The notes beneath the pieces are model-generated. The model had not been told where the DNA came from and did not search any database. It worked only from the letters and a program-made list of their open reading frames with translations. Below are positions 1 through 10,146 of a DNA stretch of 64,000 nucleotides, in pieces. Numbering within the stretch: the stretch's first letter is position 1; every line of letters starts with the position of its first letter. Location of the stretch: assembly GCA_947044405.1 (NCBI GenBank), contig CAMRHE010000035.1, positions 5,057,501 to 5,121,500 of the forward strand, read 5' to 3'. A program made the position numbers and the translations under genes. This stretch comes from Leptodactylus fallax. Lineage: Eukaryota > Chordata > Amphibia > Anura > Leptodactylidae.

Positions 1-175
1 GCTTGGACAGGAGTGTGCACATGTAAGTAGACTTTATCTGCAGCTGCAGGCACCCCGAGGTCCATTCTGGCCAACCTCTCTCCTCCCTTGCCTACACTTC
101 TAAACCAGCCCAGGACACGTCCTACTCGGCATGTTTTTTAAAGTGGCATGTCTTGGGCTGGTTTAGGTTAAACAA

Positions 176-770
176 ATAGTAATAATAATATAATAATAAT
201 ACATTTTATTTATATAGCGCCAACATTATTCTGCAGCACTGTACAATTTGTAGGGTTCAAGTACTGACAAAAAAGATACATTACAAAGAAATAGTCAATT
301 CACACACTGGGACTGAGAGCCCTGATCGCAAGAGCTTACAATCTATGAGGTAGAGAGGATGACACAAGAGGTAGCAGGGGCGGCAACAGACGTAGCATTG
401 CTTATACAATGGTCAGACAATTTTGTAATAGAGGTTACTGTCATTACACATATATAAAGCTGTATGAGCCATCACCAGTCGTGTCCTTTAACGTGCAAAT
501 GGTGCCTGGACATATAGAGTTAGTCTGATACGGCATCATATCCTGTGAGGTAATGCGGGAGCGTGAACAGAGGAGGGTATGTTTTAGGGATTCTAACTAT
601 GGAAGGGTTTACATTAGGAGTTGTGATAGGCCTGTCTGAAAAGATATGTCTTTAGTTTACGCTTGAAGCTGTGGAAATTATGGGTTAGTCTAATAGTCCG
701 GGATAGAGCATTCCAGAGAAGTGGTGCAACTCGGGAGAAGTCTTGTGTACGAGCGTGGGAGGTTCTGATA
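176..770 (-). mobile_element. 5'-truncated L2/CR1-type LINE 3' end, nested in hAT copy A
   Basis: On the minus strand this holds the end of a reverse-transcriptase ORF, about 430 bases of 3' UTR, and a terminal CTGCAGAATAATGTTGGCGC motif followed by a TATATAAATAAA-like, TTA-rich tail. The same 3' segment recurs at 62320-62468. 5' truncation and a short A/T repeat tail are standard for L2/CR1-clade retroposition. The bases on both sides belong to one hAT element, so the LINE landed in it after the hAT was in place. Confidence 0.75.
614..768 (-). pseudogene. C-terminal end of a LINE reverse-transcriptase ORF
   Basis: About 50 residues survive. They include an APLLWNAL motif and an FKRKLKTYLFRQAY ending, the conserved C-terminal tail of many fish and amphibian L2/CR1/Rex-type ORF2 proteins (APxLWNSLP ... 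FKxxLKTxLF). A stop follows directly, and then the 3' UTR. The endonuclease and catalytic RT motifs are absent, lost by 5' truncation. The open frame continues upstream into hAT sequence (768-922), but that stretch is a chance chimera. A related fragment with an SPILWNSLP motif is at about 24530. Confidence 0.7.
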
Positions 771-1098
771 ATAAAAATGCCGCCCCCCAGGTTGCCGCGG
801 ATAGCGCCGCCTGAGGTGGCCGCCTCACTTCGCCTCATTATAGGTGCGCCCCTGATCATACTGTATATTGAATATTTTGGCCAGGTTTGATTCTTGCTGA
901 GGAAGGTCAAGAAGTTGACCAAAATGTTCCATTAATTTAAAGGTTCATAGTGTGGTGAGTGCTGTGGATTGCTCGTATTGGTTCTGAGGGGTGACACACC
1001 CTCCGCAAGCACCCCAGGAGAAGACAGGAGTACCTGCCATATTTACTAATTTTACATTTTGGAGATAATTCATTGGACCTGTTGTGAGCTGATCAATG

Positions 1099-1160
1099 TT
1101 TATGTATCTGTTTATCTATCTGTTTGTCTATCCATCTCTCTGTCTGTCCATCTATCTTAT
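1099..1160. repeat. Degenerate (TCTA/TCTG)n simple repeat
   Basis: Imperfect TCTATCTGTCTATC units fill about 60 bases, a decayed tetranucleotide microsatellite. The neighbouring hairpin may derive from it. Confidence 0.7.
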
Positions 1161-1224
1161 ATGTATAAAATTTGAATGAAAAAAATACTCTATGTGTATA
1201 CCAAACTATTTTCTTACAAATATA

Positions 1225-1260
1225 TACTGATAGGCTATCTATCTTGATAGCCTATCAGTA
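1225..1260. repeat. Perfect 15-bp inverted repeat (hairpin)
   Basis: Arm TACTGATAGGCTATC (1225-1239) is followed by the loop TATCTT and by the exact reverse complement at 1246-1260. There is no T-run or other sign of a function; it may come from template switching in the neighbouring GATA-like tract. Confidence 0.85.
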
Positions 1261-3559
1261 AAAATTTGCAATGGTAAAAAATGCTATCTGAAATAACTTG
1301 GAGTTATTTCAGACATGGCCACTAGATGTCATCTTTCTAACAGGTCTTACACTTCTGGACTCCTTTACTTTCTTCTGAAGCTATTTATTTTGCATTACAT
1401 TTTTGTGCAAAAGAATGCATTTTGCTGACATATTGTATAAAATACTGTATATAGAAATATTAGTGTTTTATCCAAATTATTTTAATACATAAAAGTATAC
1501 AGAAGCTATTTGAATGTAATCAGATCTATATAATATACAGCATAATCTGTGATGTGATTACATTTGAAATGTATCTCCTCATCAGTTTAATATTTATGCA
1601 TATGGAAATCATAATAACAGGTGAATATATTGCCTATTGTGCTGTGTATAACAGGAGAAAGCATCTTTAACATGAAATCATTGCTACAGTATCATCAATA
1701 AGGATTACATGACACTCCAGTCCCATAGTAATCAGAATCTCAGTAAAGTTCAATATAAATGACAACTTTGACATTACATCATGTTTATACAATATGTGGA
1801 GTACTCTGGAGAATTTTCTACCACTGTTTTAAATGTCAGCTTAATCTTATGCTAGAAAGAGGGTTTATCCAGGATTATAGTTTATATAAAAGTGCTAATA
1901 GAATGCACTGAAAAAGGTATTTTGTTGACCAAAAAAAGCATGATGCTACTTACAATGACTTACAATAAAAAGGGTATTCCCATCTCAAGGATCTATACTG
2001 CTATCTTATATAAATTTAAGAGTTTTCCTAAATACAGTACATTGCTTTAGAAATGCTGCTTCACAGAAGACCAGTCTGAGCTGCAGTCATTGACCACAAC
2101 TTTCTGGATACAATCCTCTAGCCAGTTTTCAATCCTATTACAAACTATATTTTACAAGCTAATGAGCCTGATTTTACTCAATAAATGTATATGAGGGTCA
2201 GTGTCAAACTCCTTTGCAAAGTCCAGGAACATGATATTCACAGCCTCCCTCCTGCCCAGGCTTCTACTTACCTCTTCATAAAGTCAAATCAGGTTAGTCT
2301 GATTACTGTCTGTAATTACTTGGGGATGAGCTAGAGCCTTTTTCAAAAATAGGCATATGCCTTGCTCCAGTCCCTTGGCTTTGTACCCATCACTAGAGAA
2401 TCCCTAAAATTTAATAATAGGGGTACAGCAATGACTGGATACCGCAGTGATATCTCAGGAATGGAGGCACTGATTTATAGAGAGAAAACACTGTTTGAAT
2501 CAGGTGATCCCAACCTATCGGTGGGGTAGGTTGATATACTGGGTTCTGTTGATAGATTCCCTGTAACAGTGGAGTGTATATGAATAGTAGAACACTTGGT
2601 GTTTGTGCATGTCACCGCTGAGTGCAGGGATTGACTAGAGCAGTCACATGACTTCAGTCATACTATGACTTTTATTTAATTCTGTCACATGGCAAAATGT
2701 TCATACTGTATATTGTTCTTTTGCAGGTCACAAAATAGCATTTAATTAATGAACTTGCAATGACAGATTTTAATTTCTACACTCTGAACACATGTTGAGT
2801 GTTTATGCCTCTGCAGATGACATAAAAATACCAACAGTAAGCAATCTCGAGCCATACATTATACATGAGGTCTTTTGGCTTTTATGATTTGTTCTTGTTA
2901 CAGTTTAGTAATGTGTACAATGTTCCATGGTAGTTAGTTGTGATTACAGCAGTTTATAATGTTTTTGTAAACACTTCTTGGTATAATCTAAGATTTTCCA
3001 AAGCCTGCTATGAGGCAGCAAGTACACATGAAATACTAAGTAGTGGCTCAATTCCTGCAAAATGACCCTGTGCATGATCAGTGGGGTCTCCACAGGAAGA
3101 AACGGAGCTTAATGAGTCTAAGAAGACAATCATTTTTTCTCAGTATAAAAAACAGTAAAATTAAATTAAATTAAAAAACAAACTACTCTTTTATTTTGCT
3201 TTTTGCTAGAGTTAATATTTATTCTCTTGTATTATAAGACTATTATACAAATTTAAATTGTTATTTAGTCTTTTATCACATGGGGGTGAGGTTAGAGGTG
3301 TTCAGCTGTTTTCATAACTACAATCATGCGGAATAGGTTCTCTACTGTCAAGTTGGTGTCCCAGGCTGACTGCTCCAGTCCACTAACCTAATTAGCATAT
3401 TGGATGTCGAAACTAACAGCACTAGTTGCTCAGTAGCAGTGGGAGCTAGAGAAAAAATACAACTTCGATGGAATCAGTACATCAGTGGTACCATTTAAAT
3501 GTTTCAAAGAGTTGGAGTTGGTGCAAGTGGTGAAAATTGCTGTACTATTATGGCAATAA

Positions 3560-4000
3560 CATGGTGCTCATTCAGTAGTGGTGAGACTAAAAAACAATGT
3601 AAAAAAAAAGTTTTAAAAAATTGTTCAGAAATATAAAATAAATTAATAAAAACACCAAGATACCACTTTAAAATATAAAAATGACCTATTATGTAAAAAA
3701 ATAAAAAAATGCATATTTGGTATTGCTGCTTCCATAACAGCCTGTACAAAAAAAACAAAACAAAAGCATTATTTAACAAGCAAAGTGAACATAAAAAACA
3801 AAAAAAATCCAACCCCACAAGAAATAATGATTTCTGGTCATTTCTCCTCACTAAAAAATGGTATTGTATGTAAAAAAAAAATGTTAAAAAAACAAGCCCT
3901 CAACCTTCTCCGAAAATAAAAATTTTATATCTTTTAGAAGTTTTTTCCCCCCAAAATAGGTTTTTATTATGCAAAGTATTGAAGCATAAAAAACTATAAA
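3560..4000 (-). repeat. Old copy of an abundant amphibian interspersed repeat (family R1)
   Basis: Diverged blocks such as TTTGGTATTGCTGC, AACCCCACAAGAAATAA and AAACAAGCCCTCA match, in inverse orientation, blocks at 10960-11560 (GGGCTTGTTTTTTTGTGGGATGAG, split here as GGGCTTGTTTTT and GTGGGATGAG). A further diverged copy lies at 46690-47360. I know this motif series from frog genomic DNA but cannot name the family. No coding capacity is seen. Confidence 0.5.
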
Positions 4001-4129
4001 TTATGTATCACTGATCCATACAATAAAAGGAACTTGTTACTTATGCTGTACCGTGTAAAGCTATTCATTTAAAATGTTAAAAAGCAATACCAGAAGTGAT
4101 GTGGTAGGTTTCCTAGGTTTCCCTGGGCT

Positions 4130-5105
4130 GAGGGTCATTTTTGATACTGATAACCTAGCCTCATGAACTCATATAATTTTGAGGTTGTGACTGGATGGTT
4201 TTATAGGCTGAGGGCCATTTTTGATACTAATGACTGATCCTTTAGTTTGGTCATCAGTATCAGATTGGTGGGGGTCTGATACCTGATCCCCAAAGTGATC
4301 AACTGTTACAGACAGCCTCCTGCACTGGAACCTTGCACAGAGGGGATAGATCTTGAAGCTTAAGGCTCTGTGAACTATTGCAACCATGCCAAAGTACTGC
4401 AGCTCTCATTGACATGAAGAGGAACAGAGCTAAAGTACTCTGGCACTGACACTATACAGTGGATGGAGACTTGTACTTCCAGTTCTTTTTCCTGTATAGA
4501 TTCTGGTCTGTTACTAATAACCTATCATTGGGATAGGTCATCAGTTTCAAAAATGTTCCCCACCCAGAAGACCCCATTAACCCCATCCTGCTAAAACTAT
4601 TTATCATTTTTGCTTCTTCACTTTTTATTTCCCACATTCCAAAAGCCATCATTTTTTTTAAACTTTTCAATTCACAGAGCCATCTGAAAGATTAATTTTT
4701 TCTGAGAAAGATTCATAATGTCACCATTTAAAAAAGACCTTTCATGTCCTCTCAGGTAGGGAGTGTTATATACCATAGCAAAACTAATGGTGCTCTGAAT
4801 GCAGTGCACTTTCAGGGTTGCCAGTATCTTTCCCACATTGCCGTTGTTTTCGGCTGCCGATATCACTGCACTGTCAGAGGGGCTGGCCTCACAGCTCACA
4901 TTATCTCAGGGCTGTGAAGAACACTCCCCTTACAGTACACTTCTATTGACTAGCAGCATCCAACAAGAGAGGCTTTTAGGACAAATGGTCTGTGCAGAGT
5001 CCAGGTTTTGGACCCCGACAGATCACATACAGTACTGATGACCTATCCTGTGGATAGATCATCAGTATGAAAATTCGATTTGGGTCCGGAAAATCCCTTT
5101 AAAAT
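4130..5105. repeat. Cluster of amphibian MITE-like fragments with ATAGGTCATCAGT motif
   Basis: The motif GGTCATCAGT/GATCATCAGTAT recurs at about 4249, 4536 and 5056, with associated GGTGGGGGTCTGA and a right-end-like GGAAAATCCCTTTAA at 5087-5101. That end resembles the TTAAAGGGTCTTTCC terminus of the element at 34546-34904. These look like several decayed or nested copies of TTAA-ended non-autonomous DNA elements. Individual boundaries could not be resolved. Confidence 0.45.
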
Positions 5106-6401
5106 TTAAGGGGCATATTAGACAGTTGTGTCAGGGAACAATGGTCCCTACATCAACTTCCTTTACCGGCCCGAAAGAGACTTAACTAAATTGAACTCAA
5201 CTTGTCAGATCAGCTGGGCTGTGGTCAGGATGATAAGTACGGCACATACACACACGAACATTCTCTGAAGAACATGGCCATCTGTGACTAACCTAAGACT
5301 GGCATGTAAATTCCCTAACAATGTCAGTTTTTATATCATATACAGCATTAAAATTTTATTTTCGAAGGAATGTGTAACACACCAGAAATTTCTGGCAATT
5401 GCAGACAACTTTGATATCAGACTAGTCACAAGTACCCGCCAAGTGCAATTGAAACAATAACAATGAATTAAGATGATACCGCAAAAGGGCACCCAAATAA
5501 ACACAATTGTAAAACTGCTATTAGCCTGTCTGGCCATCATTTGACTGCACTAACAAGCTCGTACATGACCTGCTTGCTTGGCCAGAACTCCAACTGCTGG
5601 ATAAATTCAATTTGTCTGTTCAGACATGTAGCCAACTTTTGCAGTTATTTTGATACCTGGCAGGGTCAGCAAAATAAATCTAAAAATTAGTCTTTTCAAA
5701 AACCAGTTACTTTTATGTATATTTATAGGTATCCGAAACAAAGACTGGGGATTTAAAGTTACTGTAACAGACAGGAAGACAATGGAAAAATACTTAAATA
5801 ATACAGAGGTAGAACAGTATAACATCAAAAACATGAGGACTTTTAAAAAGGCAGAATTACATTGCATAAAACCATATATTACACTTTCTTACTATGTGTT
5901 TTCAGAGAGAAGAAGAAACCAATCTCTGCATGAGTATTGATTCTGAAGTGTTCTCATTTGTATTCTCACATATTCACCTCTACATCTTCATCCCTCTATA
6001 ACTTCAACTCTCAAGTCAACCACATTTTGATCTGCACTGCATAAATAACTGCCTGCAGGGAAAATTGAGAAGAAAGAACATCATAATAATATATACAATA
6101 CAGATTGCACTTTTTTTTTATTTACAAATGTATTATTCTATATAATCAATTGTTACATTTGTCACCATATTTGAAAGAAGTGTTTCATGTACTTTTTGAT
6201 GAAACTATGTTTTTTTTAATTTTGGAGGTATCGTCAATTTTCTAATGTATATCTAGTTATAATTCTATACATAAAGATACATTTCAGGGGTTTATATATG
6301 CAGTATGCAATGCAGGAAATATATGGACTCAACTGCCTGTCCAGTCGAAAATGAGTGATTAGTGAAGATTATGGCAGCTTCTCCTCTTCCACCAGTCTCG
6401 A
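5106..6401. other. Non-coding, nothing recognised
   Basis: A 96-codon open frame at 5650-5940 on the plus strand has low-complexity composition, and I recognise no family in it. It has no splice or context support. Otherwise the stretch is AT-rich with short A/T runs. Confidence 0.4.
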
Positions 6402-6490
6402 AAGCTGAGGCTCCACACTGCAAAAACACAGCTTTTTTTTTTGTTGAAGATTTTGTTGTGGTTTTTTGAGCCAAAGCCAAAAGTGGATTG
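6402..6490. repeat. Fragment of a MITE (family of 37308-37535)
   Basis: AGCTGAGGCTCCACACTGCA, a T-run, and then TTTTTTGAGCCAAAGCCAA match in order the left half of the complete MITE at 37308. Only one terminus is seen here. Other fragments lie at 36270-36445, 51900-52070 and 58570-58760. Confidence 0.55.
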
Positions 6491-7184
6491 AGCAGAAGGT
6501 AAAAGTATAAAACCTTCCTTTATATTACCCATAAAGTGGGTTATCCTAAGTACAAAAAAGTTATATATGTGGGTGTAAACTGCTGTTTGAGCATACAGCA
6601 GGGCTCAGAAGGGAAAGAGCGGTGAGTTTTTTGGCTTTTGGAGTATAGGTTTAGAGGGACTTTCTGGATGCCATATTGTTTTTGCAGCCCAGGAGGTGCC
6701 AGAAAATTGGTATTCCCCAAGAAGTGACCATTTTTGTAGGGGCAATTTTAGGGTTTCTGCAAATGTGACATGGCATCTAGAGATGAGCAAATCGAAGCTG
6801 ACGAAGTGCAATTCGGTCTGAATTTCAGGAAATCTTCGATTTGCATCGAATCCGGATTTACTCACACTTCGTGGTATCGAATCACATTTTAAACTAAGGA
6901 CATGTCAGATTAGCCTTTAGAACAGCTCTTCTACTCCTACCTTTGCCGTTGCATCACGCCCCATGAGCAGGGCCGGTTTTAGACAAAGTGGGGCCCTGGG
7001 CAAAAATTAAAAGCGGGGCCCCAAATGCTGATATGCAAACAACACCATCGTCTTCCAGTGACAACCCCTATAATAACGCCTCCTTTCTGCCAACAAAAAA
7101 GTAATAACAAGCCCTATTTTACCACATACTGTACAATTCAAATGAGCACCTTTGTACCACCTATTAGATTTTTGCACCCAGTCA

Positions 7185-7545
7185 TCAGTTATTATAGCGC
7201 CTCCTTATAAATAATAGTCCCTGCTTATAAATAATCTTACACCTTTATTAATAATAGCTCTCTTATAAATGATAAATAGTGCCCTGTATCAGTAATATTC
7301 CCCCTTATCAGTAACAGTCACCCTGTAAAAATAATACTGCTCCCTTAAAAATAATAGCCCCCTCATAAATAATAGTTACCCTTATAAATAATAGTCCCCA
7401 TTATCACTAATAGCCCCCTTTATAAATAAGCCCACTTAACAATTATACCCCCCTTATAAATAGTTTCCTTCTTATAAATAATAGCCCCCTCATACTTAAG
7501 TTTCCCAACTATATATAGTAACCCACCCTTATATATAATAGTTCT
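7185..7545. repeat. AT-rich degenerate tandem array in hAT copy 1
   Basis: Units of about 17-22 bases of the form TTATAAATAATAGCCCC repeat with many variants. The equivalent array in copy 2 spans about 62140-62820 and differs in unit number, so the array is length-variable between copies. Confidence 0.75.
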
Positions 7546-7863
7546 CCATTATACAGTGTCGGACTGAAGGGCCTTAGGCCCACCAAAGGAACTTGTTCTG
7601 GGGCCCCACCCAACAGCTTCCTGCTAATAGCCTACACCACGGCTCCTTCACTGAAGTCTTACATATGTGCTGACTATCTGCTGTTACTGAGTATGTTCCC
7701 CATATAGTCAGCCCCTATAGTACTGTGCAGGCCCCAATAACTCCATGGCCAGTTCATGCACAGTACTGTATGGGGAATGACATGGCTATGGAGCACTACA
7801 CATATATGCAAGATTATAGTGAAGGAGCTGTGATGCAGACATAGCACACAGGGCTGCCAGCAG

Positions 7864-9440
7864 GAATTGTGAGCCCCCCCACCACAGTATAATGCTCTAC
7901 ATGGTATATAATGCTCCACAGTATAAAATGCTCTCCTGAGTCCTCCAGTTTCCCCACATGGTATATAATGCTCCACAGTGACCCCACACAGTATAAAATG
8001 CTCCCCTGAGCCCCCATTGTGGTCCCACATGGTTTGTAAGGCTCCACACAGTATAATACTCCACAGTGGCCCACACAGTATACTACCCCTTAGTGGCCCC
8101 AGACAGTACAATATGCTCCCCAGCAGCCCCACACAATATAATATGCTCCATACAGTATAATATGCACCCCACAATGCCCCCCCAGTATAATGCTCCACAG
8201 TGGCCTAACACAGTATAACATGCTCCATAATGACCGCGCACAGTATAATATACTCCCCAGAGGGGTTCCCCCAGGATAATGCTCCACAGTGGTCCTCCAC
8301 AGTATATGTTCCCCACAGTCCCCACAGTATAATGATCTACAATGGCCCCACAGAGTATAATATGCTCCCGAAAAGCCCCACACAATATAATACACTCCAC
8401 AGTGGCTCCACACAGTATAACAGGCTCCCCACACTGTCCATTCCCCCAGTATAAAGCTCCACAGTGGCCCATAGTATAATATGCTCCCCAGAGGGCCCCC
8501 GCTAGTATAATGCTCCACAGTGCCCCCTCCAGTATTTTGCTCCACAGTGGCCCATGCAATATATTATACTCCCCAGAGCATCCCTCCAGTATAATGTTCC
8601 ACAGTAGGCCCCACGCAGTATAATATGCTCCCCAGAGGGCCCCCTAGTATAATGCTCATTAGTCCCCCCAAATAATGCCCCACAGTGGCGCCACGCAATA
8701 TAATATGCTCTGCTGATGCCCCCCCCTAGAATAATGCTCCACAGTGACCCCACTCAGTATAACATGCTCCAGAATGGCCTCCACACAGTATAATATACTG
8801 CCCAGAGAGGTTTCCCCAGTATAATACTCACAGTGGCCCAAAACAGTATAATATGCTCTCCAGAGCCCCCCCAGTATGATGCTCCATGGTGGCCCCGCAC
8901 AGTATAATATACTGGGGGGCCCCTCTGGAGAGCATATTATACTGTGTGGGGCCACAGTGGAGCATTATACTGGGGGGGGCTCTGGAGAGTATATTATACT
9001 GTGTGGGGCCACTGTGGAGCATTATACTGGGGAGGGGGCCCTCTGGAGAACATGTTATATTCTGCGGGGCCTCTATGGAGTATTATAAAGTGGGGGGGGG
9101 CTCTGGAGAGCATGTTATATTCTGTGGGGCCACTTTGGAGCATTATACTGGAAGGCCCCTCTGGAGAGCATAATGCTCCAAAGTGGCCCCACAGAATAAA
9201 ACATTATCTCCAGAGGCCCCCCCACACATTATAATTTTCCACAGAGGCCCCACAGAATATAACATGCTATCCAGAGGGGTCCCTTCCCCAGTATAATGCT
9301 CCACAGTGGCCCCACACAGTATAATATGCTATCCAGAGTGGGCCCCCCAGTATAATATGCTATCCAGAGGGGGCCCCCCAGTATAATATGCTATCCAGAG
9401 GGGCCCCCCCCAGTATAATATGCTATCCAGAGGGGGCCCC
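7864..9440. repeat. Minisatellite of ~30-bp AGTATAATATGCTCCACAGT-type units
   Basis: Dozens of variant half-units alternate AGTATAATATGCTCC with CACAGTGGCCCC or CAGAGGGCCCCCC, giving a ~28-32 bp period and a ~60-bp higher-order period. Long open frames on both strands are a by-product of periods near multiples of three. The segment 8905-9172 is in inverted orientation. Related arrays occur at 33740-34290 and 53318-53755 inside other hAT families. Confidence 0.9.
8905..9172 (-). repeat. Inverted block inside the minisatellite
   Basis: At about 8908 the unit direction flips: TATACTGGGG, CTCTGGAGAGCATATTATAC and GGGGCCACTGTGGAGCATTA replace their reverse complements. Direction flips back at about 9170 (GAGCATAATGCTCC). 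The flank and block can pair as a long imperfect hairpin. Copy 2 shows no flip in its visible part. Confidence 0.85.
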
Positions 9441-9587
9441 CAGTCTCTTCAGACCCCAGAGTATAATAATCGAAGGCCCGGGGTAAGTAAGGTAAAATAA
9501 CAAACAGTTATACTCACCTTGTCTTACCTCTGCTGGGCCTCCTCACGCTGCTCCGCTATCCCCGCCGGCGACCGCTTCTTCTTCTCT

Positions 9588-9735
9588 GCGGCTGACGTCA
9601 CGCGTTGTGGACGTCACCTCTGAGGCCTGTGATTGGGCCTCAGTGATTACGTGAGGCACGCCCCACGTGACCGCTGAGGCCAGGCCTCAGTGCCTCAGCA
9701 GTGATGTCCAGAACGCCAGAAGATGACGTCGGACG
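9588..9735. promoter_or_regulatory. Cluster of CRE-like and E-box-like sites in hAT copy 1
   Basis: TGACGTCA (9593-9600), GACGTCAC (about 9610), CACGTGAC (about 9665) and GATGACGTC (about 9722) lie within 150 bases, in a CpG-containing block unlike the AT-rich surroundings. TGACGTCA is the CREB/ATF palindrome and CACGTG an E-box core; binding is inference. The CAGGGGCG hAT at 33130 has its own TGACGTCA (33325-33332). Confidence 0.45.
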
Positions 9736-9950
9736 CAAGGACAGGTGAGTAAAAATGTTTGTTATTTTTACTCACCTCGGAAAGGGGCCCTGCACTCCCT
9801 TTCTGTTATTGCTTTGGCCGGGCCTGACTCCGGGATCCGGAGTCATCAGGTTCCGGATCCCGGGGGCCCCTTTGGGGACTGGGCCCTGGGCAATTGCCCA
9901 GTTTGCCCCCCCCTAACGCCGGCCCTGCCCATGAGATGTCCTGGTTCTCC

Positions 9951-10146
9951 TCACTCATGTAGGAATAGAAAAAAGATGGCTGCCAGACATGCGCTGAGCC
10001 ACTCGTGTAGGAATAGAAAAAAGATGGCCGCCGAACATGCGCAAAGCCACTCATGTAGGAATAGAAAAAAGATGGCCGCCGGACATGCGCAGAGCCGCTC
10101 GTGTAGGAATAGAATAAAGAGGGCCATCGAGCATGCTCCGAGCCAA
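9951..10146. repeat. Four 48-bp tandem repeats
   Basis: Units beginning TGTAGGAATAGAAAAAAGAT and ending near ATGCGC(T/A)GAGCC repeat about four times with a 48-base period in the right arm of the TAGAGATGAGC MITE. Because 48 is a multiple of three, both strands show open frames encoding repeated 16-residue units. I regard these as non-coding. Confidence 0.85.

Larger units (their letters stand above)
1..854 (-). mobile_element. hAT-like element with CAGGGGCG terminus (copy A), interrupted by a LINE and cut by the window start
   Basis: Read on the minus strand, the terminus at 854 begins CAGGGGCGCACC. The next ~50 bases (AATGAGGCGAAGTGAGGCGG, then a GGGGGGCGGCATTTTTA segment) match the start of the element at 33130. 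After the nested LINE the similarity resumes at about 175 with an AAACCAGCCCA...GAC motif that occurs in the same order in the 33130 copy (about 33230). CAG-type termini are typical of hAT transposons; the family call is inference. The far end lies outside the window, so the target duplication cannot be checked. No transposase is visible, so it is probably non-autonomous. Confidence 0.6.
855..3559. other. AT-rich non-coding DNA, no gene recognised
   Basis: No convincing ORF, transposon terminus or RNA gene was seen. The stretch contains a degenerate tetranucleotide tract (about 1099-1160) and a perfect hairpin (1225-1260), annotated separately. The rest reads as ordinary intergenic or intronic vertebrate DNA. 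Confidence 0.5.
6968..9927. mobile_element. 2,960-bp non-autonomous hAT with CAGGGCCGG ends (copy 1)
   Basis: The element starts CAGGGCCGGTTTTAG and ends CTAACGCCGGCCCTG. The octamer CCCATGAG flanks it perfectly on both sides (6960-6967 and 9928-9935), which defines a hAT insertion with an 8-bp TSD. Contents in order: an AT-rich tandem array (about 7185-7545), a unique block (7555-7860), a large GC-rich minisatellite (about 7864-9440), a CRE/E-box-rich block (9588-9735) and a GC-rich right end. No transposase ORF exists; open frames across the minisatellite are repeat artefacts. A second copy starts at 61929. Confidence 0.92.

Noticed and set aside
5650..5940. 96-codon plus-strand frame considered as a host exon
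   Set aside because: No recognised family, no clear splice sites, AT-rich low-complexity composition.
7674..9234. Many long open frames (up to 174 codons) on both strands, rich in Tyr, Gly, Cys and Trp
   Set aside because: They follow the minisatellite period, exist on both strands at once and change with unit variation. The same happens at 53530-53812 and 62945-63933.
7864..9440. CRISPR-like regular repeats
   Set aside because: Units are adjacent and variable without unique spacers, in a vertebrate hAT element; this is a minisatellite.
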